Shown here: positions 26,727 to 35,614 of the stretch, piece by piece
How positions within the stretch are numbered: position 1 is the first letter of the stretch
Layout of the letters: each line of letters opens with the position of its first letter
Assembly: GCF_030852425.1 (NCBI RefSeq)
Contig: NZ_NSDM01000014.1
Span: 124,001 to 188,000, forward strand
Direction of reading: 5' to 3'
Length of the DNA: 64,000 nt
Origin: Saccharothrix longispora
GTDB lineage: Bacteria > Actinomycetota > Actinomycetes > Mycobacteriales > Pseudonocardiaceae
Translations under genes and position numbers: made by a program
Notes under the pieces: model-generated
Told to the model about the DNA's origin: nothing
The model's database searches: none
What the model saw: the letters and a program-made list of their open reading frames with translations, nothing else

Positions 26727-27915
26727 TGTGCCGCTCGGAAGTCATCGCTGCTGGTAGAGCGAGGGCACCGTCGTCTTTGGGAGCATGGCCGGGTGATCGT
26801 GTCCCTGCCATACAAGGTGCCACGGAAGCTGCTGTCCATCCCGACGGTGTTGCTGCGCAGTCAAGCGGCGAAGGACGCCGAACTGCTCGTCCTGCGCCAC
26901 GAGAACGCCGTACTCCGTCGGCAACTCGCCAGTCCAGTCCGCCACGAGCCCGCGGACCGGCTCTGGTTCGCCGCCCTGTCCGCGCCCTGTCCGCGCTGAT
27001 GGATCGTCGCCGGTGGCGCGAGGTCTTCCCGGTCACGCCGGGCACCCTGCTCGCCGGGCACCGCAAACTCATAGCCCCCAAGTGGGACCACTCCGCGCGC
27101 CGACGCACCGGACGCCCACCAACCCGAGCGGCGGTAAAGACGCTCGTGCTGCGGCTCGCCAGGGAGAACCCACGATGGGGTCACCGGCGGATCCAGGGCG
27201 AGCTGGCCCGACTCGGCCACCGCGTCGCCTGCTCGACGGTCTGGCGGATTCTGCACGACGCGGGCATCGACCCGGCACCACGTCGTGGTGGCCCGACCTG
27301 GCGACAGTTCCTCACCGCCCAGGCCCAGGGCACCATCGCGGCGGACTTCCTCCACCTCGACACCGTGCTCGGCACACGCCTGTACGCGCTCGCGTTCCTC
27401 GAACACGACACCCGACGCCTGCACATCACCGGCGTCACCGCCCACCCGACCCAGGCATGGACCACGCAACAGGCCAGGAACCTCACCGCCGACCTCGGAC
27501 ACCGGACGGAGTCGCTCCGATTCCTGCCACGCGACCGCGACGACAAGTACGGCCAGGCGCTCAACGCCGTCTTCCAGTCCGATGATCTACGCGTCATCAC
27601 CACCGCGCCACAGGCGCCCCGGATGAACGCCCACTGCGAAAGGGTCATCCGCACCCTCCGACGCGAACTCCTCGACCACATCCTGGTCCTGGGAGAGAGC
27701 CACCCACGTCAGGTCCTCACGACCTACGAGGACCACTACAACCGACACCGCCCCCACCAGGGCCGAGACCAACTACCACCCGAGACCCAACAACACCCCG
27801 CCGCGGTTCACAATCTCGACACCCACAGAGTGCACCGCACCCGCATCCTCGGCGGCCTCATCAACGAGTACAGACACGCAGCTCGACCAGCAGCGATGAC
27901 TTTTCGAGCGGTACA
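26727..27915 (+). mobile_element. rve family C insertion sequence, full length
   Basis: The ends are imperfect inverted repeats: TGTGCCGCTCGGAAGTCATC at 26727, and the complement of TGTACCGCTCGAAAAGTCAT at the right end (27915). The next bases GCTGCTGGT also match. Length about 1189 bp. The same left end occurs again at 43451. No target duplication is apparent. It carries the frameshifted transposase described next. Confidence 0.75.
26793..27884 (+). pseudogene. rve-type transposase, family C, broken by an 11-bp tandem duplication
   Basis: GTG 26793 opens VLLRSQAAKDAELLVLRHEN and AVLRRQLASPVRHEPADRLW. At 26970-26992 the 11-mer CGCCCTGTCCG is duplicated, which shifts the frame and stops it at 26999. 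The rest (27000-27884) reads MDRRRWREVFPVTPGTLLAG, PRWGHRRIQGELARLGHRVA, DFLHLDTVLGTRLYALAFLE, NRHRPHQGRDQL, GGLINEYRHAA. Removing one 11-mer restores a single frame. Confidence 0.85.
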
Positions 27916-28023
27916 GGGTCGTCGGCAGTGCGCGACAACGTCTTCCGTGCGTCATGCCGCCCGGCGCGGGCGGCCCGGAGGGAACCGCCCACACCGACCG
28001 AACCCGAACCCGCCGGTGACGGC

Positions 28024-31000
28024 TCAGTCGTCCACCAGGACCCGGGTGACGACCGTCGCGACACCGGCGGCGTAGCTGGCGCCGACCTTGACCGCGAGCA
28101 TCTCCTCCCGGAACAGTGGGGAGCGCAGGAACGCGAGGACCACCGGGACCGGGGCGACGGCGCTGTTGACCCACCGCGCGCAGGACGCCGACGGCCGGGC
28201 CGCGCACTCGGCCACACCGAGGGCGAGGGAGCCGAGGCCGGCGGCGGTGTCGAGCCACACCCCGTACACGTCCTCCAGCTTGGCTACCAGCAGTACGTTG
28301 CCCCGCTTGCTGCTCGCGTACATCGTGAGCGCGTCGACCAGCCACGAGAGGCCCTCGACCGACCACTTCGCGATCGCCAGGCCGGCCGCGGTGTCGTCGG
28401 GCGCGTCGGTGGGGACGTCGCCGGGCGCGTCGGTCGGGGACGCGGTGAACGGCCAGGCCAGGCCGAGCGACAACGCCGTGTTCCCCAGCAGCAGAGCGCT
28501 GATCGTGCTCGTCACGGCCTTGTCCACGGGGGTCGTGGGTGGTGGCAGCAGGTCGCTGCCGAACTCCAGGGCGGTCGCCACCACCGTCGCCGCGAGGTCG
28601 AGCGCCTTGCCCGTCACCGGTGACGCCGTCGCCTCCGGTCGGTCGGGCTGCGCCTGGTCGGGCGTACCGCCGAGGGCGTGCCGCGCGACCACGGCGGGGA
28701 AGGCGACCAGCAGCCCGACCAGGGTCTTGAGGGTGACCGGGCCGCGCTGTTCGACCGGCACCCCCGCCTCGTCCGCGATCCACGTCACCACGTCCCGGAC
28801 CGGCGCGATGTCGACCTTGGCGGCGAGCAGCCCGGCGGCGATGCCGCCCAGCTTCACCAGGACGTCGATCAACGCGTCGATCAGCGCCTTCGCGATCTCC
28901 ACCAGGGTCAGGGCCAGCTCTCGCAGCGCCGTCAGCAGCGCGGTGAGCGTGACCTGCTCCAGGCTGCCGCCGGTGCCGTCCAGCTCGCCCGCCACCGCGT
29001 CGGCGAAGGCCCGGCCGGCGTCGTGGAAGCGGGACAGCTGCCCGGTGACCGCCGCGATCGCGGAGTCGACGGCCTTCCGCAGGTCACCGGTGCCGTCCGG
29101 CACCTCGGCGAGCAGTCGCGCGCCCAGTTCGCCCTCGGCTCCCTGGACGCGGTCGAACAGGAAGTGCGCAGGCACCGACGTCCTCAGGTCGAGGGTGTCG
29201 GTGACGGCTCCCACCCGCTCCCCGCCGCTGCCGACGACCGGCGGCACGGGGTCGTGCCCGGACCCCTTCACGTCACCGACCGTGCTGCCGCGCACCTTCC
29301 CGATGAGCCGGTCGAACTGGCCGGCGAGGTCGGTCCGGGCGAAGTCGGTCATCCGCTGGAGCGCGACGGCCCTGACCCGCTGCAGTTGGGCGACGACCTC
29401 GGTGGGCGTCCGGTCGAGCACGCCCTCGACGGCGTGGGCGGTGGCCCAGATGTCGGCGAACGGGAACCGGTGGACCAGCCAGTCGATCACCCGGGCGGTG
29501 AGCGCGCCCAGCGCCCGCATCGCGCTCAGGAACAGGTCCACGGCGTCCGAGGCGGTCACGACCGCGAACCGGCCGAGGTCCACGACCTTCCCGGCGATCC
29601 GCAGGCCGAGCGAGACCGTGCCGTCGGCCGCGTTCAGCGTCAGCCGCGCCACGTCGGTGACACCGGCGAGCAGACCGCTCACCACGTCGCCGAAGCGCCG
29701 CCCCAGGTCGCCGAGGAAGCTTTCCGGCACGGTGTCGACCCGGCGCAGCGACACCTCGCCGCCCGCGCCGGTCTCCAGCACCCACGACGACGTGGGGCGG
29801 GGCATGCTCGGGTTGCCCAGCGCCATGAGGTCGCGCAGGTGTGCCACGGCCAGTTGCGGTGTCAGGGACGCCGACCAGGTCGTGCTCGGCACCAGGGGTG
29901 TGCCGTCGACCTTGGCGGCGCGCAACGCCTCCGCAGTGAGCAGACCGCGGTCCGCCAGCGGCGCGAGGCCCGACAGGTAGTCGCGAATCCCGTGCTCCGG
30001 GTGGATCTGCGCGCCCTCGGGCAGGCCGTCGCCGGTGACCAGGATCGCGGGCGGGGTGAGGCTGTGGGCCCGGGTGGACGCGGTCAGCGCGCCGAACCGG
30101 TCGGTGCGCGCGATCAGGACTTCGTCTCTGCGCGGCCCCAGCCGCGCTGTCCGGGAGCCGATGGTCACCTCGGCCGTGCTCGTCGTGCGCACCCGCACCG
30201 GGTGGTTCGCGACCGGTGTGCCGGCGGCGTCGCGGACGGTGACCCGGGTGCGCCAGCGCCGGGTCCGCGCGGAGTAGGTGTCCGCCAACCGCACGGTCTC
30301 GCGGCGCCACTGCCCCGTATCCGGGTCTTGGCCCAGGAGCACCAGGAAGTTACTCGGCTCCAGGGCGAAGAACACCGACGCCCCCTGGTGCAGCGGGTCG
30401 GGGAACAGGGTGCGGTTCGACTTGCCGAGGGGCACGGCGACCGGCGCGCCGTCCGCGCCGGCGGTCCACACCGGGCCGTCGGCGTCCCACCCCGTCTGCC
30501 TGAGCAGCGACAGGTCGCTGCTGTCCACGTAGGCTCTCAGCAGCCCCGCCCCGTCCATGGTGGTGGTGACGGCGTACGCGGTGATCCCGAGGTCGGCCCA
30601 CCGGCCGCCCACGAACTGGTACAGCCGTCGCGTCTTCGGGGTGGTGCACAGGTACCCGGTGTTCGACGCGCAGTCCACGAAGCCACCCCAGGCGACCGCG
30701 TCCGCCTCGGGCAAGCGCGTCTTGTCCGTCGAGTGCTTCTTGTCGCCCTCCACCCCGACGCGCACGAGGTCGGCCCCGTCGCAGTAGCCGACCTCCAGCG
30801 ACCGGGCGTCGAACGGCACGACCACGTATCGCCTGTTCTTGAGCTTGCCGCCGAAGTCGTACCCGGAGCGCTTCCACTTGTCGCCCCCGGCGTGCTCGTA
30901 CCGGACGAGGTTGCCGTGCGGGTCCACCCCGAACAGCGACGGCGACCGCGGGCCGGCGGCGGGCGGGTAGATCACGACCGGGTCGACCAACCCGACCTTC

Positions 31001-31479
31001 TCCTCGTGCACCTTGACGAACCCGTCGCCGTCGTGCCGGAAGAAGGCCGTGGTCGAAGCGCCCTGCGCGACCGTCCACAACCGACCGCCCGGCAGTTGCA
31101 GCACGACGGCGCCGATCCAGGCGTCGCCCGCCGCCGGCGGTCCCAGCACCCAGTAGCCGCTCGTGGTGTCGCGCCGCAGCGTGCGCACCCGCCCGTCGAG
31201 CACGACGGACGCCCTGAGCCCACCGGCCGGGTCCTGGTAGGGGGCGACCACGTTCAGCGAGTAGGAGGGCTTCCCGGAAGCGGTGAACGCCAGGTCGATG
31301 CCGGTGACGGGTTCGCTGACGAGCACGCTGTCGGAGACCACGGTGAACGGTCTGCGGTACAGGGGGATTGCGGGCGTCGTGCCGGGACCGGTGCCGGGAG
31401 CCGGGACGGCTCCGCTGTTGAGATCGGCTCCGCTGTCGAGGTCGGTTGCGGCGCGTGTGGACGAGGGTGCGGTGGACAT
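28024..31479 (-). CDS. Large protein of unknown function, beta-propeller-like N-half and helical C-half
   Basis: 1151 residues from ATG 31479, with GGAGG 7 bp upstream. No signal peptide. An acidic Thr/Ser/Pro-rich leader (about 1-45) precedes a region of about 380 residues with repeated WxxG/V-rich strands (DTTSGYWVLGPPAAGDAWIG; GGDKWKRSGYDFGGKLKNRR; KTRRLYQFVGGRWADLGITA; LLRQTGWDADGPVWTAGADG). These look like blades of a tectonin/PLL-type beta-propeller. A short Ig-like segment follows (VTVRDAAGTPVANHPVRVRT). The C-terminal about 600 residues are helical, with long apolar amphipathic helices (LTALLRELAL-type; EIAKALIDALIDVLVKLGGI) and no enzyme motif. It could be a carbohydrate-binding scaffold, a toxin or injected effector; none is proven. 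It stands alone between two IS regions. Confidence 0.75.
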   Translation of the reverse strand: MSTAPSSTRAATDLDSGADLNSGAVPAPGTGPGTTPAIPLYRRPFTVVSDSVLVSEPVTGIDLAFTASGKPSYSLNVVAPYQDPAGGLRASVVLDGRVRTLRRDTTSGYWVLGPPAAGDAWIGAVVLQLPGGRLWTVAQGASTTAFFRHDGDGFVKVHEEKVGLVDPVVIYPPAAGPRSPSLFGVDPHGNLVRYEHAGGDKWKRSGYDFGGKLKNRRYVVVPFDARSLEVGYCDGADLVRVGVEGDKKHSTDKTRLPEADAVAWGGFVDCASNTGYLCTTPKTRRLYQFVGGRWADLGITAYAVTTTMDGAGLLRAYVDSSDLSLLRQTGWDADGPVWTAGADGAPVAVPLGKSNRTLFPDPLHQGASVFFALEPSNFLVLLGQDPDTGQWRRETVRLADTYSARTRRWRTRVTVRDAAGTPVANHPVRVRTTSTAEVTIGSRTARLGPRRDEVLIARTDRFGALTASTRAHSLTPPAILVTGDGLPEGAQIHPEHGIRDYLSGLAPLADRGLLTAEALRAAKVDGTPLVPSTTWSASLTPQLAVAHLRDLMALGNPSMPRPTSSWVLETGAGGEVSLRRVDTVPESFLGDLGRRFGDVVSGLLAGVTDVARLTLNAADGTVSLGLRIAGKVVDLGRFAVVTASDAVDLFLSAMRALGALTARVIDWLVHRFPFADIWATAHAVEGVLDRTPTEVVAQLQRVRAVALQRMTDFARTDLAGQFDRLIGKVRGSTVGDVKGSGHDPVPPVVGSGGERVGAVTDTLDLRTSVPAHFLFDRVQGAEGELGARLLAEVPDGTGDLRKAVDSAIAAVTGQLSRFHDAGRAFADAVAGELDGTGGSLEQVTLTALLTALRELALTLVEIAKALIDALIDVLVKLGGIAAGLLAAKVDIAPVRDVVTWIADEAGVPVEQRGPVTLKTLVGLLVAFPAVVARHALGGTPDQAQPDRPEATASPVTGKALDLAATVVATALEFGSDLLPPPTTPVDKAVTSTISALLLGNTALSLGLAWPFTASPTDAPGDVPTDAPDDTAAGLAIAKWSVEGLSWLVDALTMYASSKRGNVLLVAKLEDVYGVWLDTAAGLGSLALGVAECAARPSASCARWVNSAVAPVPVVLAFLRSPLFREEMLAVKVGASYAAGVATVVTRVLVDD

Positions 31480-32094
31480 GGGATGCCTCCGGAGTGGAGT
31501 TGGCGGCGACGGCTCGCGACGGCCTCTGGATCGGGTGCCGTGCAGCGCTTCCGGTTCGGGATCGGTGGGAGGTCGCCGTCCGTCCATACTGGTCAGTCGG
31601 CGCGGGGGCGCAAGCAAGCGTGATCAATACCAGGGCTCGCGCCTGTCGCACAGCGGAGGTGGCCGCCGCGCGGACCGTTCGACCGTGTGAGGGATTGCCG
31701 GTAACGCCCGCCGCGCGTCGCCCGTTCGGCCGCCGCCTGATCGGCCCGCACTGCGCCATCGAGGTGAACCCGTCACCGGTCAGGTGAAACCCGGTGAACC
31801 CGGGGGAGCAGGTGGTGCGGGTGCCGTCGGGGGCGACGGCGCCGGGTTCGAGGACGTTGTCGGTTCGAAGCCCGTGGTGGTGGGTGGCACCGCAGCCCGA
31901 GTGAGTGCCGAGTCCCTCGTCACAATGCCGTCGAGATCCGGGAACGGAACGCCTCGGAGAACCGGGGGCTCGGGCATCGCCGAGCTCGTGCAGCACGGCG
32001 ACGGTCTTGTCGGAGCCTGCAAGCGCGGCCTCGTACCTGGGCAGTGCACTGGCGGTCCGGTGGACTCCGACGTCGAGATGTGACGTCGGAGAGG

Positions 32095-32660
32095 TGTCGT
32101 TTGAGCACGCGGAGGGCTTCGAGTCCACCGTCGCCGCCGGCTCGTCGGCGGGTGAGGAGGGCTCGGGCGTCGGGGTGGCAGCGGCTCGGGTGAGGGCGAT
32201 GCGGTGCGGGGCGGCGTCGGGTTGGCGGTTGCCGGTGCGGCTGAGTCGGTGGCGGGCGCGGTTGGACGACCACACGGGTAGTGGTGCTGTGCCGTTGTGG
32301 CGGGCGTAGGCGTCGCGGGAGCGGAATCGGCGGATGTCGGCGGATTCGCCGAGGGTCTTGGCCGCGGTCAGCGGCCCGCAGCCGCGGATGCCCGGCAGTG
32401 CCGAGGCCGGCCGCGCGACAAGCGTGCTGATCTCGGCCGGCAGGGCGTCGATCCGTTCGGTGAGCTGCCGGCAGTGCCGCACCAGAGCCCGGGCCGGCGT
32501 GCCACCATCCCCTGGTGGGAGTCCAGGCGGGCGAGGATGGCCTGGTAGGCGCCTGGTAGGCGCCGCCCCGGTCCAGGGTTTCCTCCACGACGGCGTCGAC
32601 GAGCTCGCGGGCAGATGACGGGTCAGCTCACCCAGATGACCGGGTGCGAAAACGCCTTCG
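32095..32660 (-). pseudogene. IS110-type transposase remnant joined to an IS4-type N-terminal scrap
   Basis: Minus-strand frames give an IS110 Transposase_20 domain: STLVARPASALPGIRGCGPL, TAAKTLGESADIRRFRSRDA, YARHNGTAPLPVWSS, RHRLSRTGNRQPDAAPHRIA, and in a second frame LLTRRRAGGDGGLEALRVLK. Upstream (32585-32660) AEGVFAPGHLGELTRHLP and ELVDAVVEETLDRGG match the start of an IS4 transposase. Frameshifts are frequent, so this is a composite relic. Confidence 0.6.
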
Positions 32661-32847
32661 GCATTGCCGCTGGCCGGCCCGGACAAAGGGTCGGCACACT
32701 GATCGCGCAACAGGACCTCACCAGCAGGATGATCTTGACAGACCTCAGCTTCTACTCGAGGTTCCGTTGCTCCACCACCACGACACGCCTGATCTGCTTC
32801 TTGACAGCCTGCCCACCGCCCTAACCACGCGGCCTTGGGTGAAGGCC

Positions 32848-33336
32848 CTCCCGGCCGACCACGGACCATCCGCTCCATCCGGCTCCTGGTTCCGCTCCTG
32901 GCACGAGAATCCTGCCCGGGGCTACCGCCGCATCCACGGCGAACTCCTCGTACTGGGCATCACAGTCGCAGCATCCACCGTCTGGCAGATCCTCAAAGAC
33001 GCCGGAACCGACCCGGCTCCCGAACACACTCCGACAACCCGGGCGACCTTCCTCCGCTCCCGGACCGACGCACTCCCAGCCTGCGACTTCTTCGAGACCC
33101 ACACGTTGAACGGCACCCGACTGCACGTACTCGCGGTCATCGAGCACACCGGCCGCCGAATCCGCGTCCCCGGCGCCACCGCACACCCCACCGCGTCCTG
33201 GGTCACCCAAGCCGTCGGAAATCTCGTCATGGACCTCGAGGACGCAGGCAGCCCCGCACGGTTCCCGATCCGCGACCGCGACGGGACGTTCCCCGCCCTG
33301 TTCGACGCCGTCCTCGCCGACGCGGAACTGCTGCTG
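32848..33336 (+). pseudogene. rve-type transposase, family A copy 2 (5'- and 3'-truncated)
   Basis: Reads PARGYRRIHGELLVLGITVA, ASTVWQILKDAG, FFETHTLNGTRLHVLAVIEH, TAHPTASWVTQAVGNLVMDL, FPIRDRDGTFPALFDAVLAD. It corresponds to the middle of copy 1 (about 960-1430), but here the frame is continuous over the site where copy 1 is shifted. The similarity stops at 33330, where a helicase fragment begins. Confidence 0.8.
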
Positions 33337-33515
33337 GTCGGTGCCCACGGCCGTGGGGGAACCTGCTTGTCATCACCGATGACCACGATCTTGGGTGTGA
33401 GGTACTGGAGGAACGTCGCCTCCAGTCCCGCCTGGGACGCCTCATCGACGATCACCACGTCGACCGTGTCCGGCTGGACGCGGAACTGCTCGGCGATCCG
33501 GTAGACGGGCATGAT
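33337..33515 (-). pseudogene. SF1 (DNA2/NAM7-like) helicase fragment
   Basis: On the minus strand the frame reads PVYRIAEQFRVQPDTVDVVI, VDEASQAGLEATFLQYLTPK, IVVIGDDKQV. VIVDEASQ is the Walker B/motif II and GDDKQV motif III of superfamily-1 helicases of the DUF559/AAA type. Only about 55 residues survive, and the 3' side is replaced by the family A IS. Confidence 0.65.
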
Positions 33516-33692
33516 CCACACCGGCACGGCCGGGCGGGTCGACTGCTTGTCGTGGTCGCCGCCCGGCCACCACGTGGTGCGGCGACACCTCGCCACCGTG
33601 CCCGCTGTGATCCACCTCGACGACGGCACCGGGCGGCTGACGCTCCAGCGGACCGAGGTCGCGGACGGCCTGAACGTCGAGCTGGGCCCGCG

Positions 33693-34060
33693 GGCCGGTT
33701 CTGGTTCGCCACCCTGTCCGGACCGGTGGACCGTCGCCGTTGGCGGGAGGTCTTCCCCGTCACGCCGGGCACTCTGCTCTGCCGGCATCGCAGTTTCGTG
33801 GCCCGTAAGTGGGACTACTCCGCGCGTCGACGGACCGGACGTCCACCGACACGAGCGGCGGTCAAGACGCTCGTGCTGCGGCTCGCCAGAGAACCCGCGG
33901 TGGGGCCATCGGCGGACCAGGGCAACTGGCCCGACTCGGCCACCACATCGCACCCTCGACGGTCCGGCGGATCCTGCACGACGCGGACATCGACCCGGCA
34001 CCACGCCGTACCGGCTCGACCTGGCGGGCGTCCGCGTGGTCGAACCCGCCCGAAGGCCTC
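33693..34060 (+). pseudogene. rve-type transposase, family C fragment
   Basis: Frames give RFWFATLSGPVDRRRWREVF, PVTPGTLLCRHRSFVARKWD, RTGRPPTRAAVKTLVLRLAR, then, shifted, a decayed match to GHRRIQGELARLGHxxAxST. It equals about 26940-27280 of the full-length copy. The stretch 33516-33692 before it holds a coding-like plus-strand piece (VIHLDDGTGRLTLQRTEVAD) that I cannot assign. Confidence 0.7.
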
Positions 34061-34181
34061 GTCTCTCGGCGCGTTCACGTCGACTCTGGCGCCACCGGGT
34101 GGCACCAGCCGGTAAATCCCTGGAGATGCAGGTCGGCTACGGGATATCCTGGAAAACTTTGCTCCTCCCGGAAGGAAGACC

Positions 34182-34985
34182 ATGGACGTTCCCTCTCCGC
34201 ACAGCCGGTTCCTCGACGACCTACTTCCTCGGATGCAGCGGAACCCGACAATCGCGGGTGTCGCGGTCGCGGGTTCGCTCGCGGGCGGACGCCCCGACAC
34301 CTATTCCGATGTCGACCTCATCGTGGTCGTTGACGACGAGGCGTTCGACGCGGTCATGGAGGAGCGCCTCGCACTGATCGGCTCGTGGACCACACTGGTG
34401 GCGGGGTTCACCGGCGAGCACGTCGGCGAACCCCGGCTGATCATCACACTTGTCGGGCCTCCCCTGCTCCACGTCGACTTCAAGTTCGTACGGACCGCGC
34501 AGTTCGCCGAGCGCATCGAGGACCCGCACATCCTGTGGGACCGAAGCGGTGACCTTTCCCGCTGCCTTGCGGACCGCCCGCCGGTGGCCCCGTCGTGGGA
34601 CCTGCAGTGGATCGAGGACCGGTTCTGGGTTTGGGTGCACTACGGCGCGACGAAGCTCGGCCGCGGCGAGCTGTTCGAAGCCATCGGATTCCTCGGCCAT
34701 CTGCGCGAAGCGGTGCTTGGTCCGCTCATCGCACGACGAGCGGGAGCTCCCGTCCGCGGTGTCCGACACCTCGAGTTCATCGCACCGGACGAGGCCCGCG
34801 ACCTGGAACGAACCTTGTGCGGTTACGACCGGCACGACGCCGGCCGAGCCCTCCTGGCCTGCGTCGAGCTCTACCGACGGTGGCGCGACGAAACCGACGC
34901 GACGATCGAACGCCACCACCAGGCGGAGAAACTCGCCCTGGAGTACCTCAACGACATCCTGAAGCAGACCAGCTTGACCCCCTGA
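34182..34985 (+). CDS. Nucleotidyltransferase-domain protein (aminoglycoside adenylyltransferase-like fold)
   Basis: 267 residues from ATG 34182, preceded by GGAAGGAAG. N-terminal polymerase-beta-like NTase signature: GVAVAGSLAGGRPDTYSDVD (GS at 31-32, catalytic Asp43 and Asp45), third Asp in LLHVDFKFV (Asp99). The C-terminal helical region (WIEDRFWVWVHYGATKLGRG; EAIGFLGHLREAVLGP) resembles the substrate/partner-binding half of ANT-type or MNT/HEPN-like proteins. It may adenylylate a small molecule or protein; drug resistance is possible but not shown. It stands alone, with IS relics on both sides. Confidence 0.75.
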   Translation: MDVPSPHSRFLDDLLPRMQRNPTIAGVAVAGSLAGGRPDTYSDVDLIVVVDDEAFDAVMEERLALIGSWTTLVAGFTGEHVGEPRLIITLVGPPLLHVDFKFVRTAQFAERIEDPHILWDRSGDLSRCLADRPPVAPSWDLQWIEDRFWVWVHYGATKLGRGELFEAIGFLGHLREAVLGPLIARRAGAPVRGVRHLEFIAPDEARDLERTLCGYDRHDAGRALLACVELYRRWRDETDATIERHHQAEKLALEYLNDILKQTSLTP

Positions 34986-35019
34986 CCTCCTGGGTGGAAG
35001 GTCGGTCGAAGCGGTGAGC

Positions 35020-35135
35020 CCACGTACCCCTGGGCCGACGGCACCGGCGGCGGTCTCCAGCACGTTCTCGGCGAACAGCTTGGGCAGGTCGTCCGGACCG
35101 GTCAACGCCGGCCCTCGTGCTTTGGCCTCAGCCAC
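35020..35135 (-). pseudogene. IS256-type transposase, N-terminal scrap (different subgroup)
   Basis: Minus strand from 35135: MAEAKARGPALTGPDDLPKL, FAENVLETAAGA. This resembles the EARGxALTGPxGLLKxLTKTVLETAL start of IS256 transposases. About 35 residues remain, and the sequence differs from the copies at 5960 and 60301. Confidence 0.5.
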
Positions 35136-35614
35136 TCGCCGCCGCGGCGGCCTGCTCCGGCGACAGCTGCCGCCCGGTCCCGGTCTCGCTCTTCCGTGCG
35201 CTCACAAGTTCAGATGTCATCACTCACAGTGCCCATCCCGCTGCCCCCGGGCTCGGCGTGTCGGGCCGGACACACCTACCTCGAAACAGTCCCGAACGGT
35301 TCCATGGCCGGCCAAGTAGTCGTCCTGCGCCCGTCATGGTGATGTCGATGCCGCCGGGGATGTGCACGGCGGGTCCCAGTTGGTGACATCAGCCTCCACC
35401 GGAGCCGGTTCGAGCACCCCGCAGTCGTCCGGATCGAGGTCGCCTCGCCCCGGTGATCTGCCGCATCTCCCTGAGGTCCTCCGTGTCAGGGGTGTGTCGG
35501 TGCGGTGACTGCTCGGTGTCAGGACCGTCGGCCAACGTGGGCGCCGTGATCAGTTCAGCGCACGCGGCCTCGGAGCCGCGATCGGCGGTCCGCGACAACA
35601 CCGGGGGTTCAGAA
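35136..35614. other. Intergenic stretch upstream of the serine hydrolase gene
   Basis: About 480 bp with no recognisable gene. The last part must contain the promoter of the gene starting at 35615. A short minus-strand piece at about 35310-35370 (VHIPGGIDITMTGAG) looks coding-like but is unassigned. Confidence 0.4.

Noticed and set aside
28678-31623. 981-codon open frame on the plus strand opposite the 1151-residue gene
   Set aside because: Typical antisense open frame: Gly/Arg/Val-rich low-complexity translation without conserved motifs; the minus-strand gene has the ribosome site and coherent sequence.
34221-35135. 304-codon minus-strand frame beginning MAEAKARGPALTG
   Set aside because: Only the first about 35 codons resemble an IS256 N-terminus; the rest is antisense to the nucleotidyltransferase.
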